Part shown: positions 6,296 through 13,156 of the stretch, piece after piece
Layout: the number at the start of each line of letters is the position of its first letter
How positions within the stretch are numbered: position 1 is the first letter of the stretch
From: Phycisphaeraceae bacterium
GTDB taxonomy: Bacteria; Planctomycetota; Phycisphaerae; Phycisphaerales; Phycisphaeraceae
Direction: 5' to 3'
Assembly (NCBI GenBank): GCA_020851395.1
Contig: JADZCW010000038.1
Location: 1-13,156 of the forward strand
Length of the DNA stretch: 13,156 nt
The notes under the pieces: generated by a model
What the model saw: only the letters and a program-made list of their open reading frames with translations
Told to the model about the DNA's origin: nothing
The model's database searches: none
Program-made: the position numbers and the translations under genes

Positions 6296-6318
6296 CTAGC
6301 CCCATCAGGAACAAGGGG

Positions 6319-9300
6319 ATGCGCCCACCCCGTGCCCTCCCGACACCACTCTGGACGCTGCTCTGCGTCCTCCTCGCCGCCGCCAGCGCCTCCCGCGACG
6401 ACGCCGCCGTCAGCTATCTCCTTGATAATCTGGGCACACTCGGCGCTTGGGCCAACGACTCCGCCGCCATCAACGACTACGGACGCTTCGTAGGGACTCT
6501 GCAGGATGCGCAATTCACGCCCTACGCCTACCGCTCAGAGGACTTCGCCCTAGGAGCTCTGCCCAGCCTATCCGTCAGCGACCTGATCGGCTCATTCGGC
6601 GGCAACTGGGGCCAAGCCGCCGCCGTCAACGCCTCCGGCCAGACCGTCGGCACCGCCGGGTACCCCTTCGGCCAGTCACACGCCTTCCGTGTCCCCGCCG
6701 ACCGCGCCCTGCTCAGCACCGACGACCTCGGCGCCCTCGGCGGCTCGAACAGCATCGGCCTGGGACTCAACGACCTCGGCCAAGCCGTCGGCGCCGCCGA
6801 GACCGCCTCCGGCTCTTTCCTCGCCTTCCGCACCCAGCCCAATCAACCCATCAACCCCGCCACCGACAACCTCGGCGCCCTCGGCGGAGAATGGAGCCAG
6901 GCCTACGCCATCAACAACGCCGGACAGACCGTCGGCGCCGCCGCCAACCCCGCCGGCCTATCACGCGCCTTCTCCACTTCACCCAACGCCGCCATCACCC
7001 CCCAGGACGCCATCCCACTCCTCCCCGGAATGACCCAGAACGCCGCCTACGCCGTCAGTCAGGACGGCCTGATCGCCGGCTCCGCCTGGAACGACCAGGG
7101 ACAGTACCACGCCTTCCGCGCCACCCGTTCCGGCAATCTCTGGAATGTCCTGGACCTCGGCGCCCTCGGCGGCGCCGTCTCCGAGGCCCTGGGCGTCAAC
7201 GACCTCGGCGCCGTCGTCGGCTACGCCACCGGCGCCGACGGTCAGGCACGCGCCTTCGTCAGCTACAACGACTCCATCATCGACCTCAACCTCCTGATCG
7301 ATCCCCTCTCCGGCTGGACACTCACCCGCGCCGTCGACATCAACAACCAGGGCCAGATCATCGGCCAGGGAACCTACCTCGGCCAGCCGCGAGCCTTCCT
7401 CTTGACGCCGCTCCTGACCCTCGGCGACTTCAACGGCGACAGCCTCACCAACGTCCAGGACATCAACCCCTTCGTCCTCGCCCTACGCGACCTGAACGCC
7501 TACAAGGCCTCCTACCCCGACGTCATCCTCGCCCGCATCGATCCCAACTCCGACGGCGCCATCAACGTCCAGGACATCAACCCCTTCATCGAACTCCTCA
7601 CCTCCCCCTCCGCCGCCGTCCTGAACAGCCTGCCCGAGCCCGGCGCCATGCCCTGGCTCCTCGGCGCCGGCCTGCTCTCCTCCCTCCGCCGCAGGCGACG
7701 CCCCGACGACTCCAATCCCCCGCCCACTCTCGAACCACTCGAGCCCCGCTGGCTCCTCTCCGCCGATGCCCCCGCCATCATCGCCACCCCCCTCGACCTC
7801 ACCCCCGGACCACGCGTCACCGGCCTATGGGTCAGCGGCTCCCACTGGTCCTCCTCCTTCCTCAACGCCGTCGCCCCAGGCACGCCCGGCTACGCGCCAA
7901 CCGTCGGCTCCGACCTCCAACTCCTCGCCGTCCCCTGGCTCGGCGTCGATCGCGTCACCATCCGCTTCGACCAGGCCGTCCTCGTCGACGCCCAGGACCT
8001 CGAACTCCGCGGCGTCAATCAGCCCGACCTCCTCGTCACCAGCTTCTCCTACGACCCCGCCACCTTCACCGCCACCTGGACCCTCGCCTCCACCCTCGAC
8101 GCCGACCTCGTCGTCATCGAGCTCAACGGCCAGGGCGACGACCCCATCACCACCCTCGACGGCCGATGGCTCGACGGCGAGTGGTCCAACCCCCTCGACG
8201 CCCAGACCCCCTCGACCTTCCCCTCCGGCGACGGCGCCCAGGGCGGAAACTTCCAGTTCCTCCTCGCTGTCCTGCCAGGCGACGTCAACCGCAACAGCGT
8301 CGTTGCCGGCGACGACCTCCTGACCCTCCCCATCGGCGTCACCACCGCCGGCTCACCCCGTTACCTCCCCGCCGCCGATATCAACGCCGACGGACAGATC
8401 CGCGCCGACGACCTCGCCCTCGCCCGCGCCCGCCTCGGAAACTCCGTCCCAGACGCCCTGCCACTCTTCGGCCCCACCCAGAACCATCAGGTCCTCTTCG
8501 ACAACGGCGCCACCGGCGACCTCACCGTCGACTTCGACCGTGACAGTTCCTCCGTCGACGCCTCCGGCCTGCCCGTCGCCCAGGACCAGATCCGCTACGA
8601 CGACGACCGCGCCCTGACCGACCTGGCCGATTTCCAGCTCGTCCAGCAGACCAACGGAACACTCTTCCCCATGGCATCGGGAGTCGACCTCGACGGACAG
8701 ACCCCACTTACCGTCTACGCCGACTCCAACTACGCCCTCAAGATCATCCTCGGCTCCATCGACCCCCTGCCCGACCTGACCGTCAGCACCCTCAACAGCT
8801 CACACACCCATCTGACCGCCGACCTGATGCGCCCCGGACGACCAGGCCCCGGCGATCCCAACCTCGCCTACACTCCCAAGGCCTTCGTCGTCCTCCACGG
8901 AACACTCCTGGCCATGTGCGTCCGACTCGCCTGGGACCCCGCCCTGGCCAAGTGGACGACCAACGGCACCGCACTGCTCTACTCCCTCAACCACGGACAG
9001 CTCTGGAACATCGCCGGCCAATACGACTTCGTCCCCGGACAGGACGGCCGCGACGCCGGCAACATCTGGTGCTTCAACACCTACTACCCCGACACCGACT
9101 CCACAGACGCCCCCCTGGAAGTCTGGCTCCCCTACACCGACTACAACGCCAACTCCGGCTCCCCCGGCGGGCAGCTCTTCCTCGCCAAAGCCCACCGCGC
9201 CTCGGTCGACCCCCACAACAACAACTGGGTCATCGACCCCCCCGTCAAGCTCCTCCAGGAACTCCAGGCCAACATGCACTTCCACGCCGCCGGCGTCATC

Positions 9301-11589
9301 CCCGGCGCCAACTCCCTGCGACTCTTCCTCGCCAAGGGCGACAACCTCGGACGACAGGAGGTCGTCGAGCTTTACTGCCCCGACAAATCCCTCTGGACCG
9401 ACACCAACCTCTGGCAGGTCTTTCACGCCGTCAACGGACAGACCTCCTCCCCCCAGGCCTACGGCAACCAGTTCGTCTCGCCCGTCCCAGGACCCGTCTT
9501 CGGCACCCTCCTCGTCGCCAACGACGTCTCCAACCAGGAGATCAGCCTCCTCCGACCCGGCGCCAACCCCGGCGACCCCGTCGTCTTCGAGTCCGTCTTC
9601 GGCCAGCAGGCCTCCACCGACTACTCCCTCGGCTCCGGGCACGAACGAAAGTACGAGGGCCTCTGGCTCACACTCCCCAAGCCCGAAACTCGATCCAACT
9701 ACGTCGGCAACTCCGCGCTCCACAACATCGCCAACGCCCGACGAATCCTCTACTCCCCCGACGGCTACAACTTCGCCTACCTCGGCGCCTACCTCCGCGG
9801 CGCCGGTCCCACCACCATCATCTCCATCCACGGCGACAAGATCCTCCTCCCGCCCTCTCTCAACGATCCCTACTACCTCCGCGCCCTGGACCTCCCCACC
9901 CTCCAGCACATCCTCCAACCCGCACTCGTCGCCCCCGGCGCCTCCAATGCCCTCGCCCCCACCCCCTGGCAGGTCGTCTCCCAACCCGCACCCGCGAACC
10001 TCCTGATCCCCCTCCTCAAAAATCCCCAGGGACTCTGGCTCGACCCCGACTCCGGCCTGCCTCTCGACCACCAGCCTCCCTCCCTGGGACCTGTCTTCCT
10101 CCTGGTCCTCAACAACCCCTCCAGCGGAAACCTCGGCTCATACCGCTGGCTCGGAAATCAGACCGTCGGCTACGAACAGATCCTCTCCGCTCGCGTCCAC
10201 TACATGGCACTCGGCTCACGACTCCCACGCGTCGTCCTGAGCACCCTAGCAGGACAACTCACCCTCGCCGCCAACCCCATCGACACCGACGACTGGGCCA
10301 CCGCCACCCTCACAGGCCACGGCTCAAACACCGACTCCATCCTCTCCATCTCCTCCGCCGTCACCCCAGGCGTACGCATGCTCCTGGCCTTCGACACCGT
10401 CCAGATCGACTCCGCCCCAAGCTCGGACGGCCACGCCTACCCCATCGCCCCCGGCCTGTCCGCCCCCGACGAACGCCTGGCCGTCACCAACCTCGCACTC
10501 ACCGACCAGCCCTGGTCCGTCCAGACAAGCCTCCTCCTGCCCCCAGGCTACTACGACTCCCAGTCCGCCTTCACCCACCCCTCCTCGCCACTCCTGACGC
10601 TCTACCAGGACGACCAGCACTACGCCGAGCTATGGGCCGACTACGCCTCCAACGCCGTGACCGTCCGCCTCGTCAGCGACGACTACGACATCACCCTCCA
10701 CCCCACACGCACCGTCAACCTCAACTACGCCAACCTCCAGATCGACACCTCCGGCCCCCAGTGGAAGATCCACTCGCCCACCAACGAGCTCTCCTCCTAC
10801 CGCTGGTCCCCCGGCGACCAGGTCTACGTCGCCGGCGGCGCCGGTTGCCGACCCGGCTGGTACGAGATCACCGACCTCTCAGGCTACGACCTCCTCCTCG
10901 AGAACTCCCCCGGCCTGGTCCCCTGCAACAACCCCTCCGTCTCCGCCGTCACCTCCGGATACACCGACTTCCGCATCCACGACCAGGTCCAGATCACCTT
11001 CAGCCGCCGGAACCCCCAGACCTTCATCGCCGACATCAACGTCGCCGGCTGGCACACCACCGCCGTCCTCGACCACCTCGCCGCCCGAGACTTCACCCCC
11101 ACCCAGGTCCGCTTCGCCAACGCCGACTACTCGCGCATCGCCTCCGTCGCCGTCGCCTCCGTCGCCTCCACCGCACGCGACTACTTCGGCCCCCAGCCCT
11201 TCACCAACCCGCCCGCGCCCCTCACCCTCACCTCCACCTCACTGACCGCCGCCACCACCTACCCCGCCTCCGCCCATACCCTCGCCACCGACCCCTCTAC
11301 CCTGCTCTGCTCCCTCCTCGCACTGACCCTCGACCCTCTGCCCCACCTCTCCTCCGATTCCCCCACGCTGATCCTCCCCGCCTCCCTCGTTCCCTCCTCT
11401 TCTCCCGACCTCCCCGCCCTCGTCCCCCTCGACGACTTCAACGCCGACCTGCCCACCCGTCCCATCAACGCCTCCCTCGCCGACGCCTGGGCCCCCGACG
11501 CACGCACTGACCCCGCCGCCGACTCCGACGTCGCCGTGGACCAGCCCCTGCTCTCGATCTTTGACCTGCTCCCCGCCCAGACCTTCTAG
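6319..11589 (+). CDS. Giant exported surface protein: HAF repeats + dockerin + internal PEP-CTERM fused to LEPR-XLL + dockerin + beta-rich region
   Basis: A 1756-residue protein. I choose the ATG at 6319 because it follows AGGA at proper spacing and opens directly on a signal peptide (1-25, PLWTLLCVLLAAASAS); the in-frame ATG at 6130 would bury that signal. Residues 27-365 hold about seven HAF repeats of the pattern DLGALGG...AINxxGQxVG...AF, ending PRAFLLTP. Residues 369-432 are a dockerin pair (GDFNGDSLTNVQDINPFV, INVQDINPFI). PEP (439-441), a short hydrophobic stretch and six Arg (457-462) form a full PEP-CTERM signal, here internal. Then LEPLEPRWLLSAD (471-483), the LEPR-XLL motif usual at the N-terminus of other large planctomycete proteins. 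Residues 490-650 resemble a beta-sandwich module common in that phylum (WSSSFL, LPWLGVDRVTIRFD, TFTATWTLA, TFPSGDGAQGG), followed by a second dockerin pair (654-713). The region 714-1390 is unrecognised, with weak sialidase-like traits (HGTLLAM, ALLYSLNHGQLW); about 1398-1615 looks lectin (LamG)-like; the end is a Pro/Ala/Leu-rich tail. No function is established. Its stop overlaps the cyclase gene. Confidence 0.85.
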   Translation: MRPPRALPTPLWTLLCVLLAAASASRDDAAVSYLLDNLGTLGAWANDSAAINDYGRFVGTLQDAQFTPYAYRSEDFALGALPSLSVSDLIGSFGGNWGQAAAVNASGQTVGTAGYPFGQSHAFRVPADRALLSTDDLGALGGSNSIGLGLNDLGQAVGAAETASGSFLAFRTQPNQPINPATDNLGALGGEWSQAYAINNAGQTVGAAANPAGLSRAFSTSPNAAITPQDAIPLLPGMTQNAAYAVSQDGLIAGSAWNDQGQYHAFRATRSGNLWNVLDLGALGGAVSEALGVNDLGAVVGYATGADGQARAFVSYNDSIIDLNLLIDPLSGWTLTRAVDINNQGQIIGQGTYLGQPRAFLLTPLLTLGDFNGDSLTNVQDINPFVLALRDLNAYKASYPDVILARIDPNSDGAINVQDINPFIELLTSPSAAVLNSLPEPGAMPWLLGAGLLSSLRRRRRPDDSNPPPTLEPLEPRWLLSADAPAIIATPLDLTPGPRVTGLWVSGSHWSSSFLNAVAPGTPGYAPTVGSDLQLLAVPWLGVDRVTIRFDQAVLVDAQDLELRGVNQPDLLVTSFSYDPATFTATWTLASTLDADLVVIELNGQGDDPITTLDGRWLDGEWSNPLDAQTPSTFPSGDGAQGGNFQFLLAVLPGDVNRNSVVAGDDLLTLPIGVTTAGSPRYLPAADINADGQIRADDLALARARLGNSVPDALPLFGPTQNHQVLFDNGATGDLTVDFDRDSSSVDASGLPVAQDQIRYDDDRALTDLADFQLVQQTNGTLFPMASGVDLDGQTPLTVYADSNYALKIILGSIDPLPDLTVSTLNSSHTHLTADLMRPGRPGPGDPNLAYTPKAFVVLHGTLLAMCVRLAWDPALAKWTTNGTALLYSLNHGQLWNIAGQYDFVPGQDGRDAGNIWCFNTYYPDTDSTDAPLEVWLPYTDYNANSGSPGGQLFLAKAHRASVDPHNNNWVIDPPVKLLQELQANMHFHAAGVIPGANSLRLFLAKGDNLGRQEVVELYCPDKSLWTDTNLWQVFHAVNGQTSSPQAYGNQFVSPVPGPVFGTLLVANDVSNQEISLLRPGANPGDPVVFESVFGQQASTDYSLGSGHERKYEGLWLTLPKPETRSNYVGNSALHNIANARRILYSPDGYNFAYLGAYLRGAGPTTIISIHGDKILLPPSLNDPYYLRALDLPTLQHILQPALVAPGASNALAPTPWQVVSQPAPANLLIPLLKNPQGLWLDPDSGLPLDHQPPSLGPVFLLVLNNPSSGNLGSYRWLGNQTVGYEQILSARVHYMALGSRLPRVVLSTLAGQLTLAANPIDTDDWATATLTGHGSNTDSILSISSAVTPGVRMLLAFDTVQIDSAPSSDGHAYPIAPGLSAPDERLAVTNLALTDQPWSVQTSLLLPPGYYDSQSAFTHPSSPLLTLYQDDQHYAELWADYASNAVTVRLVSDDYDITLHPTRTVNLNYANLQIDTSGPQWKIHSPTNELSSYRWSPGDQVYVAGGAGCRPGWYEITDLSGYDLLLENSPGLVPCNNPSVSAVTSGYTDFRIHDQVQITFSRRNPQTFIADINVAGWHTTAVLDHLAARDFTPTQVRFANADYSRIASVAVASVASTARDYFGPQPFTNPPAPLTLTSTSLTAATTYPASAHTLATDPSTLLCSLLALTLDPLPHLSSDSPTLILPASLVPSSSPDLPALVPLDDFNADLPTRPINASLADAWAPDARTDPAADSDVAVDQPLLSIFDLLPAQTF
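6397..7413 (+). repeat. HAF repeat array (about seven units)
   Basis: Protein-level repeats of roughly 40-55 residues, each with a DLGALGG-like opening, an INxxGQxVG core and an HAF-like end (SHAF, LAF, SRAF, YHAF, ARAF, PRAF). Three copies share nearly the same DNA for LGALGG (near 6727, 6871 and 7156). The HAF family is known as extracellular repeats; a propeller-like fold is likely but not shown here. Confidence 0.85.
7450..7587 (+). repeat. Paired NVQDINPF dockerin module in the giant gene, 114 bp apart
   Basis: A 24-bp segment encoding NVQDINPF occurs at 7450-7473 and 7564-7587, the same 114-bp spacing as the pair at 861-1003 on the other strand. The two modules are also similar between the pairs (GDFNGD start, P-[EDV]-[IV]-[LI] in the middle). 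Confidence 0.85.
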
Positions 11590-13156
11590 TTCTGATCCGC
11601 CCGGTCCCCCGACTCAGCCTGCGCGTAACGCAGCCACCGACCCAGCGCCATCACCGGGAAGTACAGCCGGTACAGGTGATACCGCAGGTAAAACACCTTC
11701 GGGAACCCCGTCCCCGTGAACCAAGGCTCATCCCACGTCCCATTCTCCAACTGCGTCTTGCACAGCCACCGAATCGCCCGCTGCACGTCCACGTCCCCCG
11801 GCCCATACACCGCCATCATCGCCATCGCCCCCCACGCCGTCTGGCTCGCCGTCGACGGACCGATCCCCTTCAGCCCCGGGTCCCCATACGAATCGCACGA
11901 CTCCCCGAACGACCCGTCCGCCTGCTGCACGCTCTTGAGCCACGCCCCCGCCTTCTGCACCCACCGCCGCGACATGTCGTATCCGATCGTCCGCAGCCCG
12001 CACAGCACCTGCCACGACCCATAGATGTAATTCACCCCCCAACGACCGAACCAGCAACCCTCTCGCTCCTGCCGCGAACGCAGGTACCGGATCGCCTTCT
12101 GCACCGTCGTGTGATGCACCGGCAGCCCCATGTGCCCCAGGCACTCGAGCGTACGACCCGTGATGTCCGGGCACGACGGGTCCTGGATCGCGTTGTGATC
12201 CGCGAACGGCACATGCTCCAGCAGCGGTCGATTGTGCGTGTCCCGGTCGAACGCCGCCCAACCCCCGTCGTCGTTCTGCATCGCCAGGATCCACTTCACC
12301 CCGCGCTCCGCCGCCGCGTCCACGTCCTCCAGCCCCGTCTTCCGCAGCGCCATCGTCACCATCGCCGTGTCATCGACATCCGGGTAGTAACCGTTGTTGA
12401 ACTCGAAGTACCACCCGCTCGGCTCCACCGGCTGACGAACGTTCGCCGCCCAGTCCCCCGCCTGCCGACACTCCTTCGACGCCAGCCAGTCCGCGCAACG
12501 CTTCACCGACGGGTGCGACCCGTCCAGCCCCGCCTCCGTCAACGCATACAACGCGATCCCCGTGTCCCAGATCGGGCTGAAGCAAGGCTGGATCCGGATC
12601 GTCTGATCCGCCTCGTCGTGCAGCATCAGGTCGTCGAGGTGCTTGTGCGACTCCTGGATCTTCGGGTGGTTCCGGTCGTACCCCACGCACCGCAGCGCGA
12701 TGATGATGTACACCATCGGCGGGAAGATCGCCCCCAAGCCGTCCGACCGGTCCGTCCGCTCCACGATCCACTCTTCAATGCGCTTAAGCGCCCTCCGCCG
12801 CAGCGGCGTCATCCCCGCCCGGTCGATCAATTTCAGCAGCCGGTCCATCGAGCAGAACAACTGCGACCACGTCCGGTGCGCCCCCTCGTTCGGCACCAGC
12901 TTGTGCCGCAGCTTCGGGTCCACGTACAACTCGTCGATCCCCAGCTCCCCCGGCAGCTTCCGCGTCGGCCGGTGGCTCGCCACGATCGACAGCGGCGTGA
13001 TCATCGTCCGCGTCCACGCGCTCACCTTATCCAGGTGGAAGTAGAACCACTTCGGCAGGAACACCATCTCCGGCGGGATCGACGGCACCGCCGCGTAACC
13101 GCACTGACCCAGCGCCGCCAGGTAAAACTTCGTGAAGCTGTTGCACCGCTCCGCGC
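11586..13156 (-). CDS. shc: Squalene-hopene cyclase, 5' end cut by window edge
   Basis: Membrane-associated class II triterpene cyclase that converts squalene to hopene, the first committed step of hopanoid synthesis. The frame is open through the right edge; 522 residues are visible and roughly 150-200 N-terminal residues are missing. A GTG at 13088 is not the start, because NSFTKFYLAALGQ upstream of it is conserved family sequence. The visible part has PPEMVFLPKWFYFHL, the catalytic DVDD protonation motif at 12380-12369 within YYPDVDDTAM, DHNAIQDPSCPDITGR, and QW-type repeats at about 12280-12248 (QNDDGGWAAFD), 12077-12037 (QEREGCWFGRWG), 11931-11900 (QQADGSFGE) and 11757-11718 (QLENGTWDEPW). 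The end has the family's TGTGFP...YHLYRLYFPVMALGRW. DVDD rather than the DCTAE of oxidosqualene cyclases supports squalene as substrate. It converges on the giant gene with a 4-bp overlap and no terminator between. Confidence 0.97.
   Translation of the reverse strand, partial: AERCNSFTKFYLAALGQCGYAAVPSIPPEMVFLPKWFYFHLDKVSAWTRTMITPLSIVASHRPTRKLPGELGIDELYVDPKLRHKLVPNEGAHRTWSQLFCSMDRLLKLIDRAGMTPLRRRALKRIEEWIVERTDRSDGLGAIFPPMVYIIIALRCVGYDRNHPKIQESHKHLDDLMLHDEADQTIRIQPCFSPIWDTGIALYALTEAGLDGSHPSVKRCADWLASKECRQAGDWAANVRQPVEPSGWYFEFNNGYYPDVDDTAMVTMALRKTGLEDVDAAAERGVKWILAMQNDDGGWAAFDRDTHNRPLLEHVPFADHNAIQDPSCPDITGRTLECLGHMGLPVHHTTVQKAIRYLRSRQEREGCWFGRWGVNYIYGSWQVLCGLRTIGYDMSRRWVQKAGAWLKSVQQADGSFGESCDSYGDPGLKGIGPSTASQTAWGAMAMMAVYGPGDVDVQRAIRWLCKTQLENGTWDEPWFTGTGFPKVFYLRYHLYRLYFPVMALGRWLRYAQAESGDRADQN

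Larger units (their letters stand above)
5831..6318. promoter_or_regulatory. Divergent intergenic region between response regulator and giant surface protein gene
   Basis: About 490 bp without a credible gene, visibly richer in A and T from about 6070 on than the flanking genes. It holds overlapping candidate promoters facing both ways (6070-6130), an inverted repeat at 6043-6066 (GACGCCG/CGGCGTC, 10-base loop), a small one at 6121-6136 (CAGAC/GTCTG), and a terminator-like hairpin at 6268-6295. Short open frames here lack ribosome sites and resemble nothing I recognise. Confidence 0.6.

Noticed and set aside
6130..6318. In-frame N-terminal extension of the giant protein by 63 residues
   Set aside because: No ribosome site at 6130, and it would place the clear signal peptide in the interior; ATG 6319 has AGGA at good spacing.
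7648..7692. Internal ATG in the PEP-CTERM helix as a separate start for the LEPR half
   Set aside because: No Shine-Dalgarno is visible just upstream and no stop codon ends the first half, so I treat the region as one gene; separate initiation is not excluded.
8800..10071. A 423-codon Gly/Val/Glu-rich frame on the - strand
   Set aside because: Antisense of the giant gene with low-complexity composition and no ribosome site; an expected by-product of C-ending codons.
8916..11510. Long Arg/Pro-rich + frame inside the giant gene (also 6447-8543)
   Set aside because: Produced by the C-rich codon usage of the giant gene read in another frame; no start signals or domains.

Overview
The window looks like part of a high-GC genome from the Planctomycetota, probably class Phycisphaerae. 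The pointers are PEP-CTERM sorting signals, long strings of dockerin-type calcium loops, an LEPR-XLL motif, HAF repeats, a pseudopilin and a squalene-hopene cyclase. The class assignment is an inference from this gene content; no 16S or other marker is present. The + strand is strikingly C-rich along its whole length, so genes on the - strand use G-rich codons and the one large + strand gene uses almost only C-ending codons.

Left to right: (1) 1-548, -, the small regulatory subunit of acetolactate synthase, cut by the left edge, with a near-leaderless promoter candidate. (2) 671-711, an excellent intrinsic terminator that closes the next operon. (3) 752-4717, -, a two-gene operon in which a pseudopilin-like protein is transcribed first and a PEP-CTERM-anchored, dockerin-bearing PstS-like substrate-binding protein follows 39 bp later. 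(4) 4939-5023, -, tRNA-Leu(UAA). (5) 5168-5830, -, a NarL/LuxR-type response regulator with an eroded receiver domain. (6) 5831-6318, a divergent regulatory region of about 490 bp, less GC-rich than its surroundings, with candidate promoters and a terminator-like hairpin just before the next gene. (7) 6319-11589, +, a 1756-residue exported protein that looks like two complete surface proteins fused in frame. The first is signal peptide, HAF repeats, dockerin pair and PEP-CTERM; the second is LEPR-XLL, beta-sandwich, dockerin pair, and a long unrecognised beta-rich region with a lectin-like end. (8) 11586-13156, -, squalene-hopene cyclase, cut by the right edge, whose stop codon overlaps that of the giant gene inside a CTAG.

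The common theme is the cell surface. Two neighbouring genes encode proteins carrying the same paired dockerin module (NVQDINPF at an identical 38-residue spacing) and a PEP-CTERM signal, and a pseudopilin shares an operon with one of them. A regulator of the two-component output type sits between them. The most unusual object is the giant gene: its PEP-CTERM signal, normally the last thing in a protein, lies at residues 439-462 and is followed directly by a motif normally found at the start of other giant planctomycete proteins, then by about 1270 further residues. The ilv, tRNA and hopanoid genes are housekeeping neighbours with no visible link to this theme.
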